From assembly GCA_023548195.1 (NCBI GenBank), contig JAJHZJ010000496.1, positions 12,367,070-12,431,069 on the forward strand: a DNA stretch of 64,000 bases, read 5' to 3'. The notes beneath the pieces are model-generated. The model saw nothing but the letters and a program-made list of their open reading frames with translations, had not been told where the DNA came from and did no database searches. Below, one piece after another: positions 43,836 through 54,601 of this stretch. Source of the stretch: Bettongia penicillata ogilbyi. Its lineage: Eukaryota > Chordata > Mammalia > Diprotodontia > Potoroidae. Made by a program: the position numbers and the translations under genes. The first letter of the stretch is position 1, and the number at the start of each line of letters is the position of its first letter.

Positions 43836-44870
43836 TGGTATATATTATACATGATTTCTTCTCCTTCCTTTCTCCTCTCCTCCCTCCCTCCTCCCCCACT
43901 GAGCTCCTCTGGATTTTTCAAGGCCCTTAACTCAACTCAGTGCAACTCACAAAGTGAGAGGGTCATGATAGATGTTAGCTGTTCAAAGACAAAACAAAAA
44001 ATGGTCCTTGCTATCTATGAATTTATATTTACTACTTTGTTGAGACTATAATGTCAGTGTTTGGGGTCTGTCCCCATAGAAGATTAGAAACAAATAGATT
44101 AAAAATCAACAGAAGTTATGATCGTGAAGGGCAAGGGCAGAATGAAATAAGCCAGCCAGGAAAAAACAGATTATCAACGTACAAGATAGGATCGACTGTG
44201 CTCATGGTCCATAGAAAATGAAGCCCGGGTCATAGAGGCCCACAAGCTAAATAGATATGAGTTGTGAAGTCCAGAAGCTAAAGGGTTGCTGCGGAATGTC
44301 AGAGGATGGGCAGGTGCTACTGGACAAGGACCTGCTGGAGTCCAAATAACATCTCCTTGGAAGAAATTCTGCCCCTCCAACCATTGTGTCTGAGGTAGAG
44401 TTACTTGAATGAGATTGGAGGAAGGAAGGATTGGAATGACTCCCTATTGCATTTTTACTTTACATATGTCTATCTATGGGCGGTTCATGGATGTTGCTAA
44501 AGAGAGATTATGCTAATGGTGTATGATTTTTGTTAATTAGCCCTTAAAGGTGGATGTTTGCACTCTGTAGCCTTTTGGTTAAAATTGATGCCTTGTTAGC
44601 AGGTGGGAGACATCTCCTGTGTGAATAGATAGCTTTGTAGAGCCACACCTTGGTTTGTTTGATAATTTTTAAGGTGGCCTGAAGTGGGGACACTAAAGGG
44701 TACATCCCAACTTTCTTTTTAAAGAAACACAAGCGCAGAATTGAATAAATCAGCCAATCACGGTATTAGAAGGTAAAATGCATAAATAAGAATAATAATT
44801 GTAATACTTTATCCCAGAACTGTAACTAAGATGGGGCAACTAGCCTTTGCTCCAAGGTACCAATATTGAG
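43836..44870. other. unassigned stretch; no gene seen
   Basis: Pyrimidine-rich patch at 43858-43905. 44040-44400 could be an old LTR but has no clear ends. 44500-44760 is repeat-free. No exon seen. Confidence 0.3.
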
Positions 44871-45075
44871 GAAAGCAGTTCAGTGAATAGAGTGCTGGGC
44901 TAGGAGTCAGGAAGACCTGAGTTCAAATCTTGCCTCAGACACTCACTAGTTGTGTGACCTTGGCCAAGATGCTTCCACTGAAGAAGGAAATGGCAAACCA
45001 TTCCAGTATCTTTGCCAGGAAAACACCATATGGGGTCACGAAGAGTTGGACATGACTGAACAGTAACAGCCAGCT
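44870..45075 (+). repeat. marsupial CORE-SINE, full length
   Basis: 'agttcagtgaatagagtgct', 'gtcaggaagacctgagttca', 'gaaatggcaaaccattccag', 'ccatatggggtcacgaagag', 'ttggacatgactgaacagt'. Confidence 0.9.
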
Positions 45076-45685
45076 TTGAAGGTTCGTGCTTCCTTACCTT
45101 CGCAGGATTCTGACGAATTGTTTTCTTGACTGCTACTCATTTAATGGCAATGAAGGCTGGATTTGCAATGACTCTGTGTACTTGCTTGGCAGTGGGGTGC
45201 CATTTTCAGGGTTCTGTCATGGGGGACCCCTTGTGAAGATCTTCTTTTTTCCATTACAGCTTCCCCTCTTCTTTCTGTGTTTGCTTTGTCTCTATAATCC
45301 ATCCTATAGCAATCTTCCAGATATTGGGGAATGAGACAAGAATCCTGATGTGGTACGGTATGGTTTAGATTCTCAGCGTGTGTCTCAGCACAACCATTGC
45401 AGGAGATGGTCCTCTGCATCCTTCCTCCCGGTGCCCAGCTGAATGTGCCCTAGGAAGAAGAATTCTTGTGTATAGATGAGTTGTTTGCTCGGGCTTTTAT
45501 GGTGTGTTTGAAACTCTATACCTAAAATAAAGTACAGCTCATCAAGATGGAAGAAGTGTCCCAGAGATGGTGTCACAAGGGATTAAAGCAGACAATGACC
45601 TCTGATGAGGACGGGCTTTCATGGCTCGGGTGGATATGATGTGAATGATATTGAGCATTGAGTAATGCCCCCTCCCCTTCCTCTA
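45076..45685. other. unique DNA; no gene seen
   Basis: No repeat or exon recognised. Confidence 0.35.
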
Positions 45686-45689
45686 CTCT

Positions 45690-45845
45690 GCATACACATT
45701 GCAAGCACCCACTGCCATTATTCATCTTAGAATTTTCGCTCTCTGAAGGCAGGCCCTGAGTTTTTACCTCAGTGTTCCCAGTGTTTAGTTTAGTGCCAGT
45801 CACACATTAAGATGAATAAATGCTAATTGATTGACTGACTGATTG
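45690..45845 (+). repeat. L2 3' tail
   Basis: 'ctctgaaggcaggccctgag', 'gttcccagtgtttagtttag' and 'gatgaataaatgctaattga'. Confidence 0.65.
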
Positions 45846-46024
45846 AGGACAAGAGTAAAGAGGCCAATGTGTGAGCCAGAAGCTACCAAGCACATCCTTA
45901 GGAGAAAGACTTGTTTTGTAAAGAAAATGAGGTGCCTTGAGACCACATGACCAGAGAAGCCTCTTGTTCTGAGGATTTTTTCTTTTTAAGCCATGTCTCT
46001 GTGATGTGATTTGAGGATGACACT

Positions 46025-46265
46025 GTTAGTGCACACAGTCGATAGAGAGCTAGTCTCAGAGCCAGGAGGATGTAGGTTCAAGTCTTGCTGAGGCCATTCT
46101 GCTTGTGTAACTTGGGTAAAACACCTACCTGCCCCATGTGCTTTTGTGAAAGTCAGGCAACTTTCCTAGTAAATTGTAGAGAATGTGATGACCTGCATTG
46201 GTAGAATGAGTATCCTCATCAGAGAACACCAACGAAATGAGCAGTATCGTCCCAAACTCCAGTCC
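46025..46265 (+). repeat. marsupial SINE
   Basis: 'acacagtcgatagagagcta', 'gaggatgtaggttcaagtct', 'gacctgcattggtagaatga', then 'tcctcatcagagaacacca'. Confidence 0.7.
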
Positions 46266-46269
46266 CAGC

Positions 46270-47030
46270 TGTTAGGAAACAAGGAATATGATTAATGTCA
46301 GTTGAACTTTCTGGTTCTTCAATCCTGTGATTTTAAAATTTCCACAGTCCTTTTTGTTCAGGCCATAGCTAGAATTTTGGTTTTATCTTCTCCCTCTACT
46401 AACCCTAGTTTCCCAGTCCCTCTGAGGAGGCTATCCGAGTTCAGCTTCTGTGAGACTTGAACTCTCCCTTAACTTACATCTTCTTGTTGGTTGGCTGTAG
46501 AATGTGCACAGCCTCCTGCTCTCCTGAGAAGATGGTGCCTCCCAGTCTGCTTTGACCATCACTGAGACCTTCTCAGCAACAGCGTTAGCACTGATCTAGA
46601 CTGTGACCCATCTATACCTTCTCATCCTCAGCAATTCTTGTCCATGTTCCCTCCTTAAATTCTGCCCAATGTGTTGAGACCTTCCTTGGGTTTTTCTCAC
46701 ATTTCATGAACTCATTACATCATATTATTCGTTAAAGTACTGTATGCTAATGAATGGGACTCAGCACTCTATTAGACTTCATAATCCACAATGGTAGGGA
46801 CATTCAACAGGCACAGAACTTTTGTTTGGAAAGCAGTATTATATGTGTGTGTATACATATGTGCTCTCACTATATTTACTTTGTACCATTTAGGAAAATA
46901 AATGAAAAGTTGGAAGACATGTCTCCCCTTTCAGATTGCCTTCATCTACTCTGCAAATATATTGTATGCTCTGAGTTATATTTGCTAGCCATCACTCATC
47001 TTAGAATGTGAACTCCCTGAGGTCAGGGAC
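46270..47030. other. unique DNA; no gene seen
   Basis: No exon seen. An L2-like tail ('atgtgaactccctgaggtca') at 46995-47035. Confidence 0.35.
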
Positions 47031-47034
47031 TGGG

Positions 47035-47135
47035 TCTATCCAAACCTCTCATTTTTACAGATGAGGAAACTGAGGCTCAGAGTGATTAAGTGTATGGCCC
47101 ATGGTCACACAGCTAGTAAAGTCTAATCTTTGTAT
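47035..47135 (-). repeat. MIR SINE fragment
   Basis: 'tttttacagatgaggaaact', 'gcccatggtcacacagctag'. Confidence 0.8.
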
Positions 47136-47169
47136 CTCCCTCTTACAATTATGGTTAATAGATGTTTGT

Positions 47170-47470
47170 GGAGCTGAACTGAATTTTTAAAAATGGAATC
47201 TCAATTACCTTGATAATATGTGACAGCTTGGCGCACGTGTTTTGATATAATTTTTTAACCTCCTCAGAGAGAAGTTTTAATTATACCCCTTCCGGCACTA
47301 GGAATATCTTGGGACTAGATGCTGAAATATATTCAGTATTGAAGCCCCTCTGACATTTTCCAGGCTTACCAGATGGTAATAGAGAAGAATTCAGGCGGGG
47401 CTTTTTAGAAATTTGTGGTGAGGATACAGAAATAAGAAATGGACTAAACTAGATTCCAAGAAGAGAGTTG
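47170..47470. promoter_or_regulatory. candidate conserved non-coding element
   Basis: Repeat-free, with a palindromic E-box CACGTG (47234-47239), 'taattatacc' and several retained CpGs. No ORF. Texture-based inference. Confidence 0.3.
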
Positions 47471-48040
47471 CTTTCATTTTAAATGATCAAAAAATTCTAG
47501 TGGTGGTATTTTAGACATGGAGAAATAGACTTATAAAAAATAAACCCCATTTACGTTATTTGTTTTTGCAATTGTCTGCAGTGTTTAAACGTCTTGGCTT
47601 CTAGAAGGATGAAATAGAGCCTTATACCAAAGCAGAGCAAACAAGGTTTTTGCTTGAAGGCCTTTCACAACCCAGCAAGAAAGAAAAGGAAGAAAGAAAA
47701 CCAAATATTAGAAGGAAAGTCTTCTAGGAACTCTGCATACCCTCAGTGTCATTTGAAGGAGCAATGGGCTGCTAACTCTCACGATTAAAAGTAGATTCAA
47801 GTTAAGGCTAATATGCAGAATGTTTTCCTTGGTTTATTCCAAAGGTCCTTAGAGAGTTTTTGAATTTGAAAGTTCCCAAAGGCAGTGAAAACAAAACAAA
47901 CAAAAACCCAACTACCCAGAAAAAAGTATTTGGGCACTAAGTTGGAACCTGGATTAGAGGGAGAGACTAGACAGTTGGACCATTCAAAAATATATGAGAG
48001 CTCACAGAAGAGTATTATGGGAGTGAGGTGGGCAGAGATA
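47471..48040. other. unique DNA; no gene seen
   Basis: No repeat or exon recognised. Confidence 0.35.
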
Positions 48041-48044
48041 ATAT

Positions 48045-48475
48045 TTTTGAATAAAAACCACCTAAATTTGGATCCATGTGGACCTGGGTTCAAGTCCCAG
48101 CTCTGGTACTTACTAGTTCTGTAGCCACAGGCAAGTCTCATCTATATAATACTCATATTCCCTACTTCACAGGGTTGGGGAGTGTGTGTGCATGTGAGTT
48201 CTATGGGAACAGCATGGCTTAGTGGATAGAAGAATATTATACACGAAGTCAGATGGTCCTGGGTTTAAATATTGCCTCAGATAGGTCTAGTCATGTGGTT
48301 GTGATCAAGTCACTTAACTTTCCTTTAGTCTTGGTTTCTTCATCTGTAAAATGGGTATGATAACCATATAGAATGCTTGGGAGTCTCAAAAGAGATCATA
48401 TTTGTGAGATCCTTGGAGGCCTTTAAAGTACTGCACAAATGTTATATCTGTAAAGTCTAGAGTGCTGTAGAAATG
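48045..48475 (+). repeat. two SINEs in series
   Basis: 48060-48180 ('gtggacctgggttcaagtcc', 'gtagccacaggcaagtctca') and 48205-48475 ('catggcttagtggatagaag', 'cttggtttcttcatctgtaa'). Confidence 0.75.
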
Positions 48476-48539
48476 TGAGCCTTTGTTAGAGAATGTTGAA
48501 CTTCTGAAGTACCTTCTAGCTCTAAACCCATTTTTAAAA

Positions 48540-48930
48540 ATAAGCTGGGTGGTACAGTGGATAGAGCCTTGGGCCTGGAGTCAGGCTGACTTATCTTCCT
48601 GAGTTCAAATCTGGCATCACACACTTACTACCTGTGATCCTGGGCAAATCATTTAACCCTGTTTGCCTCAGGATTTGCCTTTCTTCATCTATAAAATGAG
48701 CCAGAGAAGAAAAAGACAAACCACTCTGATATCTTTGTGAAGAAAACCTTAAATGGGGTTTTGAAGAGTTGGACGTGACTGAGAAATGACTGAAAAACAC
48801 CAATGAAGAAACTGAAGCTTGGATGTTAAGTGAATATTCCAGGGTAACCCTGCTAGCAAGTGTCTGAGTCAGGATTCCCATTCAGGTCCTCCTGACTCCA
48901 AGTTCAGAGATCTCTCCGTGATGCCTCCTT
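48540..48930. repeat. full marsupial SINE (+) then MIR (-)
   Basis: 48543-48795 'agctgggtggtacagtggat', 'cctgagttcaaatctggcat', 'taaatggggttttgaagagt'. 48805-48930 antisense 'gaagaaactgaagcttggat', 'ggtcctcctgactccaag'. Confidence 0.8.
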
Positions 48931-49495
48931 GTTCCTTCTGCTAGGCACTGAGGGGAGACAAAAGTGCCTAAGATATGGTTTCCTTCCATGGATGAAGAAT
49001 CTAGTAGTTGAGGAAAGCCTGGTACATAAATACCCATACCTGGAAGATGCCAGATGAGAGCGGAGAGCACTATGTTTCCTCAGGGGAAGGAGAGGTTTAT
49101 CTTTTTAAACTAGAGTCTCCCAATCTTTTGCACCCAAAGGATATACCTTGAAATAAGCAATCCCAAACTCCAACTACAGACAAATAGTAAACCAGATCCC
49201 AGTAGGGTAATAAACAATCTGTGTGTTCCCAGCCTGAGGTTATTTCTATACTTCCACCATGTCAGGGCTTTCTCCTATATTCCCCTCAGAGCCTTCTCTC
49301 TTCTTCTACTGATCTTTGATCACAACTGTGTTCTTAAAAATAAAACCAAATGAAATCTTCTTCCTCAGTCGATGAAAGCCCCCTTCCCACTACACTGTAT
49401 CCCAGACTCCCCCGATAGGCCCTTGTACTCCTTTCACTACTGAGTCCTTTCTTTGACTTTCTCCCACCCTGCTCTTCTCTATCTCACCCCACGCC
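48931..49495. other. unique DNA; no gene seen
   Basis: No repeat or exon recognised. Confidence 0.35.
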
Positions 49496-49499
49496 AATT

Positions 49500-49680
49500 C
49501 ATTGTCGTTGGTCACCGTTCATTTTCAGAGGACCAATGACATCACAGGTGATGTCTTGACTTGCATATTAAATTGGATGAGGCCAAAAAGCTTACGGGGC
49601 TTGTCTAAGGCTGCACAGTTAGTTATTAGCAGGGTTAGGTGAAGAACCTGGGTTTTTTGACTCCCAGGCTGCAAGATCTC
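49500..49680 (-). repeat. RTE-derived SINE end plus MIR
   Basis: 49503-49585 reads 'gaggaccaatgacatcacag' and 'tgtcttgacttgcatatta', antisense of the RTE-SINE 3' end. 49590-49680 carries an antisense MIR ('cttgtctaaggctgcacagt'). Confidence 0.65.
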
Positions 49681-50049
49681 TTTTTTAAAGTATGTTGACA
49701 TTCCAGTTCCTTTTGAATGGTTGGAGATGCATCTCTGACTTCTGGGCAGTATCTTTCTGAATATTCCATAAAGATGCACCTATTTGAAAATGAACTTGCT
49801 TCATTTATTCATTATTTCATTTAATAAGAAGCATTTGATTATCTACAAGGTAAAAAAGTATATGGTAGGTCTAGGAGGAGAATAAAAATGCTTCAACAAG
49901 CTTCCCCTATAGGAGGAAACTCAAGGCGTTGCTACCAATAGCTCCAACATAAAATAGAATATGATGATGGCTAGCATTAGTAGTGCTTTATGGTTTGCAA
50001 AGTGCCTTCTATATGTTACCTCATTTGGTTTTCATACCAATATTCCATC

Positions 50050-50480
50050 AATGATGCTATATGGCATCAAGATATGAATATGATAGTCTCCACAAAGAAT
50101 TAAAGTGATTCTCACGGAGTGGGCAATGGAGAGGTGTATTGTGGATATGAGCAGGCTGCAACATATAATCAATGAAAAACTCTGAAGAACAAGAGTAAAA
50201 GATACCATCAAAGAAATAAGATAGGAAGAGAAGATGGGCTGGTCACATGTCCAGGGTGAGGGATTTCACTGCTCCATTAGAGTCTCCATGATATCATAAG
50301 AAAGTGAAGAAGACCTCATGTGCCTTGAGTGGATCCCTCGTACTTTGGTGAGCTCATACAAGAACACAGACAAGAGTCATACAAGATGAGTAGACATGGA
50401 TGGGTTGAGGTCTACATTGTTGGAGGGGACTTCCATGCTGATGAGATCATTCATCCAGTTGAGTATTCTAATAGCATCAA
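50050..50480 (+). repeat. RTE-like LINE C-terminal fragment
   Basis: Sense-strand reading in broken frames gives words such as 'RKRRWAGHMSR', the usual 'WAGHVAR'-like motif near RTE ORF C-termini. Related in DNA to 31905-32015. Not the same subfamily as 21.8 kb. Confidence 0.55.
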
Positions 50481-50708
50481 AGGGGCAAACAAGGTATAAT
50501 GAAATCTTAGAGGGAGAGCACTAGGAATGTGCTTTTGGGAACCATGTGCCTGGAAATCATGTGATAAGCTAGAAAAAGCATAAGAATCACAGTTCCATCA
50601 CTTTCTAGCTATGCCACCTTTAGCAGATCATTCATTCATTCTTTCAGTGGTTCATTTCAGCCTTTCAATCACTCATTCATTCTTCAATTCTTTCATTTTA
50701 CTCTACTC

Positions 50709-50861
50709 CAGGGGTGAGAAACCTGCAGCCTCAAGGCCAAACATGGCCCTCTAGGCCCTCAAGTGTGGTCTTTTGACAGAATCCATATTTCAGTCAAAAG
50801 ACCACACTTGAGGACCTAGAGGAATATGTTTGGCCTTGAGGCCTCAGGTTCCCCACCCCTG
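50709..50861. mobile_element. palindromic hAT-type MITE
   Basis: 153 bp with terminal inverted repeats CAGGGGTG...CACCCCTG extending inwards over most of the element ('cctcaaggcca', 'ctctaggccctcaagtgtgg' against 'ccacacttgaggacctagag'). CAGGGGTG ends are typical of hAT superfamily elements. No transposase. An exact 8-bp target-site duplication is not evident. Confidence 0.75.
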
Positions 50862-50919
50862 TATTTATTCACTCATTTATCTGAGTTGCATTTAGCAAAT
50901 ATTTGTTGACTTTAATCTC

Positions 50920-51010
50920 TCTGGGTGTCATTTTTCTCATCTGTAAAATGAAGGGGTTGGATTCTTGTTCTCTAGGATCTCTTCCAGCTTTAATGCCTGT
51001 AAGTGTACAG
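50920..51010 (+). repeat. MIR SINE 3' part
   Basis: 'cattttctcatctgtaaaa'-type block and 'ctaggatctcttccagcttt'. Confidence 0.7.
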
Positions 51011-51199
51011 GGTGTGAAGGGGAAAGACAATGAAAGAAAGCTAAAAAGTTAGCTAAGGATAGTCAAGGGCTTCCAGGATCTAGCTGTAACTTATTAAGGA
51101 CTTTGAGCCTTATTTGGTAAGCACTGGGGAGCCATTGAGGGTGTTGGTGTAATGGAGTAATGATTTGAACTGTGTGCTAGTAAGATTAACTTGGTCACA

Positions 51200-51320
51200 G
51201 GAACCCGGACACACACACACGTGTATATATATATATCTGTGTATCTATGTATGTGTATATGTATATGTGTGTATATATACACATATACACACATACTAAT
51301 ATAGATATATACACATTGAA
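51200..51320 (+). repeat. compound (CA)/(TA)/(TG) microsatellite with palindrome
   Basis: ACAC, TATA and TGTG blocks with a self-complementary core around 51262-51296. Confidence 0.9.
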
Positions 51321-51359
51321 TTCTTCTAAGCATAAGAGAGAGAGGAAGAAATGTGGGGC

Positions 51360-51550
51360 AGTGGAAAGAATCCTCTAAGTGGAGGCAGAAGACATGGGTT
51401 AGGATCCCAGGCTTTTCACTGGCTACCCATGTGACCTTGGACAAGTCACCTTCGGGGCCTCAGTTACTTTTTGTGTAAAATGAGGGGATTGGACCAGATG
51501 AACTCCAAGACCCCTTTTCACTTTAAATCTATGATCCTGTTGTGTAAATC
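51360..51550 (+). repeat. MIR SINE
   Basis: 'gtgggttaggatcccaggc'-like block, 'tgtgaccttggacaagtcac' and 'gaggggattggaccagatga'. Confidence 0.8.
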
Positions 51551-52048
51551 ACTTTGTCTCCTTTCAGTCTATGATTCTCAGATGACAGACCAGGGACATA
51601 CAGCTTTTATATCAGAAGTAATATTTTGGTTATCTATAAATCAAAACTGGCAACTTTGAATATTCAAGTGAATGGTTCACTTCATTCACAACATAAAATC
51701 TCCCTTCCTAAATGGTGAACATTACTGTGTCCATTATGATTTGGTGGGTCAATGTACCTGGGAGTTCTGTGGATTTCTCTTTGTTCTTAATAGGCATTTT
51801 GTTATTAAAGAAAGAAAATTCACAGAGCTGAGGGGGTAGCTGAAAACTTTGTTTGGAGTCCATGAAGGATGGAAGGATGTGTCTCTGTGACAAAAGCCTT
51901 AAGATTCCAAGTTCAGGTTGCCATTGTCTGTCTCTCCATGTGACGTGCACTCAGGATGTAATGTCAGACTTAACTGAATTCCTGGCCTTAGTTGGTGTGT
52001 CATAACCCATTAAGATTATTTAAATCTAATATTTTTTTTTGCTCGCAG
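51551..52048. other. intron-like unique DNA
   Basis: No repeat or exon recognised. It leads into the acceptor at 52048. Confidence 0.35.
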
Positions 52049-52169
52049 CAGTAATAGTGAAAATATTGTTTTGACTAGTCGAGATGAAGACTCCAAAGTC
52101 ACCGAGAGTCAAAGCGTGTGTCATTTCAATCATAATTACCTGAAGAGCACTGATCCTCAGCCTTGCTGA
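52049..52169 (+). CDS. candidate terminal coding exon, unidentified gene
   Basis: Preceded by a T-run and 'gctcgcag' (acceptor AG at 52047-52048; a second AG at 52050-52051 makes a NAGNAG). One base completes the codon left open by the exon at 36841, after which 39 codons run to TGA at 52167-52169. The peptide begins 'SNSENIVLTSRDEDSK', contains 'TESQSVCHFNHNY' and ends 'STDPQPC'. Both other frames have early stops. Hydrophilic and cytoplasmic-tail-like, with no family recognised. The 3' UTR would follow, but no clear AATAAA is near. Confidence 0.4.
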
Positions 52170-52680
52170 AGTCGAGGCAAGTGTGGTAGTCTTGGATAGC
52201 AGTTACTTACTGCCTTATGTGTAGGCCATGTTATAGCCTGCTATATCCATGTGTTGTCATGCATTATGGCTGATCCATTATCCTACATAAATGTGACACT
52301 TTATTTAAAAGAAATCTTTGAAAATGTTTTATTGATTTTTAAATAGCTATTTCTTACCAATAGTATTGTCCACACAGAACTCTCACTTATAACAAAGAAA
52401 CAGATGAGTAAAACGAGTAAAACATGAGTATGTTCCCCTTTGTACCTGCAGCCTGCTTCTTCTCTGTGGAGAAGAGGGAAATACTTTTCATTACTGGTCC
52501 TTTGGAGCTAAGTGATCATTGAATTGCTCTGAAAACCGATGTCTTCGAGTGTGCTTTTCCACGTTATTATTTCAGACGTTGCTTATTTTGTCTCTTTGGT
52601 TTTGTTTTCCTTCCTCTGCTTCAGTTCATACAAGTTTCCAAGTTTTTCTAAATTCCTAACGATGTTTTTTTCTTATGGTG
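52170..52680. other. possible 3' UTR, then unassigned DNA
   Basis: 52170-52330 is repeat-free and could be 3' UTR if the exon is real. 52330-52430 carries LINE-tail-like words ('cacttataacaaagaaacag'). Confidence 0.3.
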
Positions 52681-52682
52681 TG

Positions 52683-52890
52683 AGGCAGATAGGTGGCACA
52701 GTGGATAGATATAAGACTTGGAGTCAAGAAGACCTGAGTTTGAATACTGCCTTGAATACTAGTTATATTACCCTGGGCAAGTCATTGAACCTCTCTCACT
52801 TTGTTTTCTCACCCATAAAATGGGTGTAATGACAGTACTGCCTTAAAAGGTTGTTGTGAGGTTCAAATGAAATATATGTGTAACCTAAGT
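52683..52890 (+). repeat. marsupial SINE
   Basis: 'gcagataggtggcacagtgg', 'gtcaagaagacctgagtttg', 'ttaccctgggcaagtcattg', 'ggttgttgtgaggttcaaat'. Confidence 0.85.
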
Positions 52891-52894
52891 CAAA

Positions 52895-53045
52895 AAATCC
52901 ATTGGTTTGGAATCCTCTCCATCTCCAAAAAGCTGCTATAAATATCTCTGTACATCTAGGTCGTTTTTCCTCTTCCTTTGATTCTTTAGCATATAGGGCC
53001 AGCATCTCATAGCTTTTCTTCCAGGCCAAACTTGACTCACTGACA
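52895..53045 (-). repeat. L1 ORF2 3' fragment
   Basis: 'aagctgctataaatatctct' and 'gtacatctaggtcgtttttc' match the antisense L1 ORF2 end at 2075-2110. The - strand reads 'RPRCTEIFIAAF'. Confidence 0.7.
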
Positions 53046-53189
53046 CCCCACTTTTTTCCTTACTTCCAAACTCAGACTCTGCCAATGACAATCCTCTGTC
53101 TAGTGCTCATCTTGGTTCACAGATAGAGGTGAAGGAGATGGTAGGTAAGGGAAAATTGCCTAAAATATGACCAAGATTGTGCCTTCTTT

Positions 53190-53415
53190 ATAGAGAAAGC
53201 ATGGTATAGTGGCTAAAGTGTAGAATTTGGGATCAGGGGACATGGGTTTTAGTAATTTACTAGCTTTGTGATTATGAAGAAATCAATTAATATCCCTAAG
53301 CCCTGGTTTCTTCCCCTTTGAAATAGGGCTAACAGTACCCATAGTACCTACCTCACAGGGTTTTCCTGGGGAAAGTGCTTTCCAAATCTTAAATGATGAG
53401 TTGTTATTCTTTGGG
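53190..53415 (+). repeat. MIR SINE
   Basis: 'gaaagcatggtatagtggct', 'ggtttcttcccctttgaaa', 'ctacctcacagggttttcct'. Confidence 0.75.
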
Positions 53416-53799
53416 TTAAACTACTTTATCTTTAGGTGAATGAAAATATCTTGGGAACCATAACATACAAAAGCAGGTAGTACTTATCAGAGTAGCCAGC
53501 CATCCTTTAGAGAGCAGGACCTATAGGGAATGAGGCATAGAAAAGGTAAGTTCTGATGGGAAAAGAGAATTAGGACAAGACTGAAAAGATGCTACTATTC
53601 TAGGAAGGAGACTGAGCGTTCTGGGTGCCATGGGGAGTAACATGGAGCAGAGATTTGCTTCATTGTTACTATTTCCTGTAATCAGGCCTGGTGTTCACTG
53701 CTCACTCTGAAGGCTCGCTGGATTGATTTCATGGACATTGGGGTGAATTTTTTTTTTTTATAAATTGGAGTCCTGCAAGTCCTTGCCAGCTGTTGAGAA

Positions 53800-54480
53800 T
53801 CATTTGTGAAAACCTAAGTGATGACAAAATTACAAATTTACAGCTGGAATGGACTTTCATGGCCATTGAATCCATCACCCTCATTTTACGGATAAAGAAT
53901 TGAGACGCAAAGAGAGACGGGAAGGGAAAAAGAAAGGAAGGGAGCAAGCATTTTATTCAATGTTCACTATGTGTCAGCACTGTGCTAAGCCCTTTACAAA
54001 TATTATCTTATTTGATATTCACAACAATCCTGTAAGGTATAGGTTGTTATTGTCTCTACTTTGTAGATGAGGAAACTGAGGCAGACGTTGATGTTAAGTG
54101 ATCTGCCCAAGGCCATAGAAGTGCCAGAGGTCAGACTTGAACTCAGGTCTTCTTGACTTCAGGCCCAGAACTTGGTTCACTGTACTACCTACATTTCTTG
54201 AGAGGTTAAGTGACTACATAGCTAGCAAGTAACTGAGGTGGGATTTGAGGCCAGGTCTCCCTGATTTTAAGTCTAATGCCCTATTCACTAATCCATTCTG
54301 CCATTTTCCTTCTTATATTTCCACCAATGATACTCTTGATATGCATGTCGTTCATAGGATCATTGGGGAGGTAAAAGAAATGTCAAAGGTCATCTAGGTC
54401 AACCCTATTATTTTACAAATGAGTCAACTGAGGCCAAAGGAAATTAAATGACTTGCAAAGTCTTAGAAAGAATTACTCAC
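53800..54480 (-). repeat. cluster of MIR/CORE-SINE fragments
   Basis: 53810-53905 ('acagctggaatggactttca'), 53940-54190 ('ctatgtgtcagcactgtgct', 'tgtagatgaggaaactgagg', 'tgaactcaggtcttcttgac'), 54200-54305 and 54365-54480 ('gtcaactgaggccaaagga'). All antisense. Confidence 0.75.
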
Positions 54481-54593
54481 AGTTTATCACAAAGATCTGA
54501 TGAAGATTAACTAAGGAATATGGTTACTAGCTATTGATAGCCTCATGATTGACTTTTTTTTTAGTGTTAATATCATCTGAGATTTTCCCCCTC

Positions 54594-54601
54594 ATTCTTT
54601 T
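54594..54601. repeat. target-site duplication of HAL1-like element, left
   Basis: ATTCTTTT, repeated at 57416-57423. Confidence 0.6.

Noticed and set aside
50701..50869. 8-bp target duplication of the hAT-like MITE
   Set aside because: The flanks 'ctctactc' and 'tatttatt' do not match well enough to claim it.
51094..51444. 116-codon frame with Tyr/Ile/Val repeats on the - strand
   Set aside because: Product of a TA/TG microsatellite.
53480..53546. Possible exon ending in GTAAGT at about 53547
   Set aside because: No adequate pyrimidine tract before any acceptor and no open frame joined to the other candidate exons.
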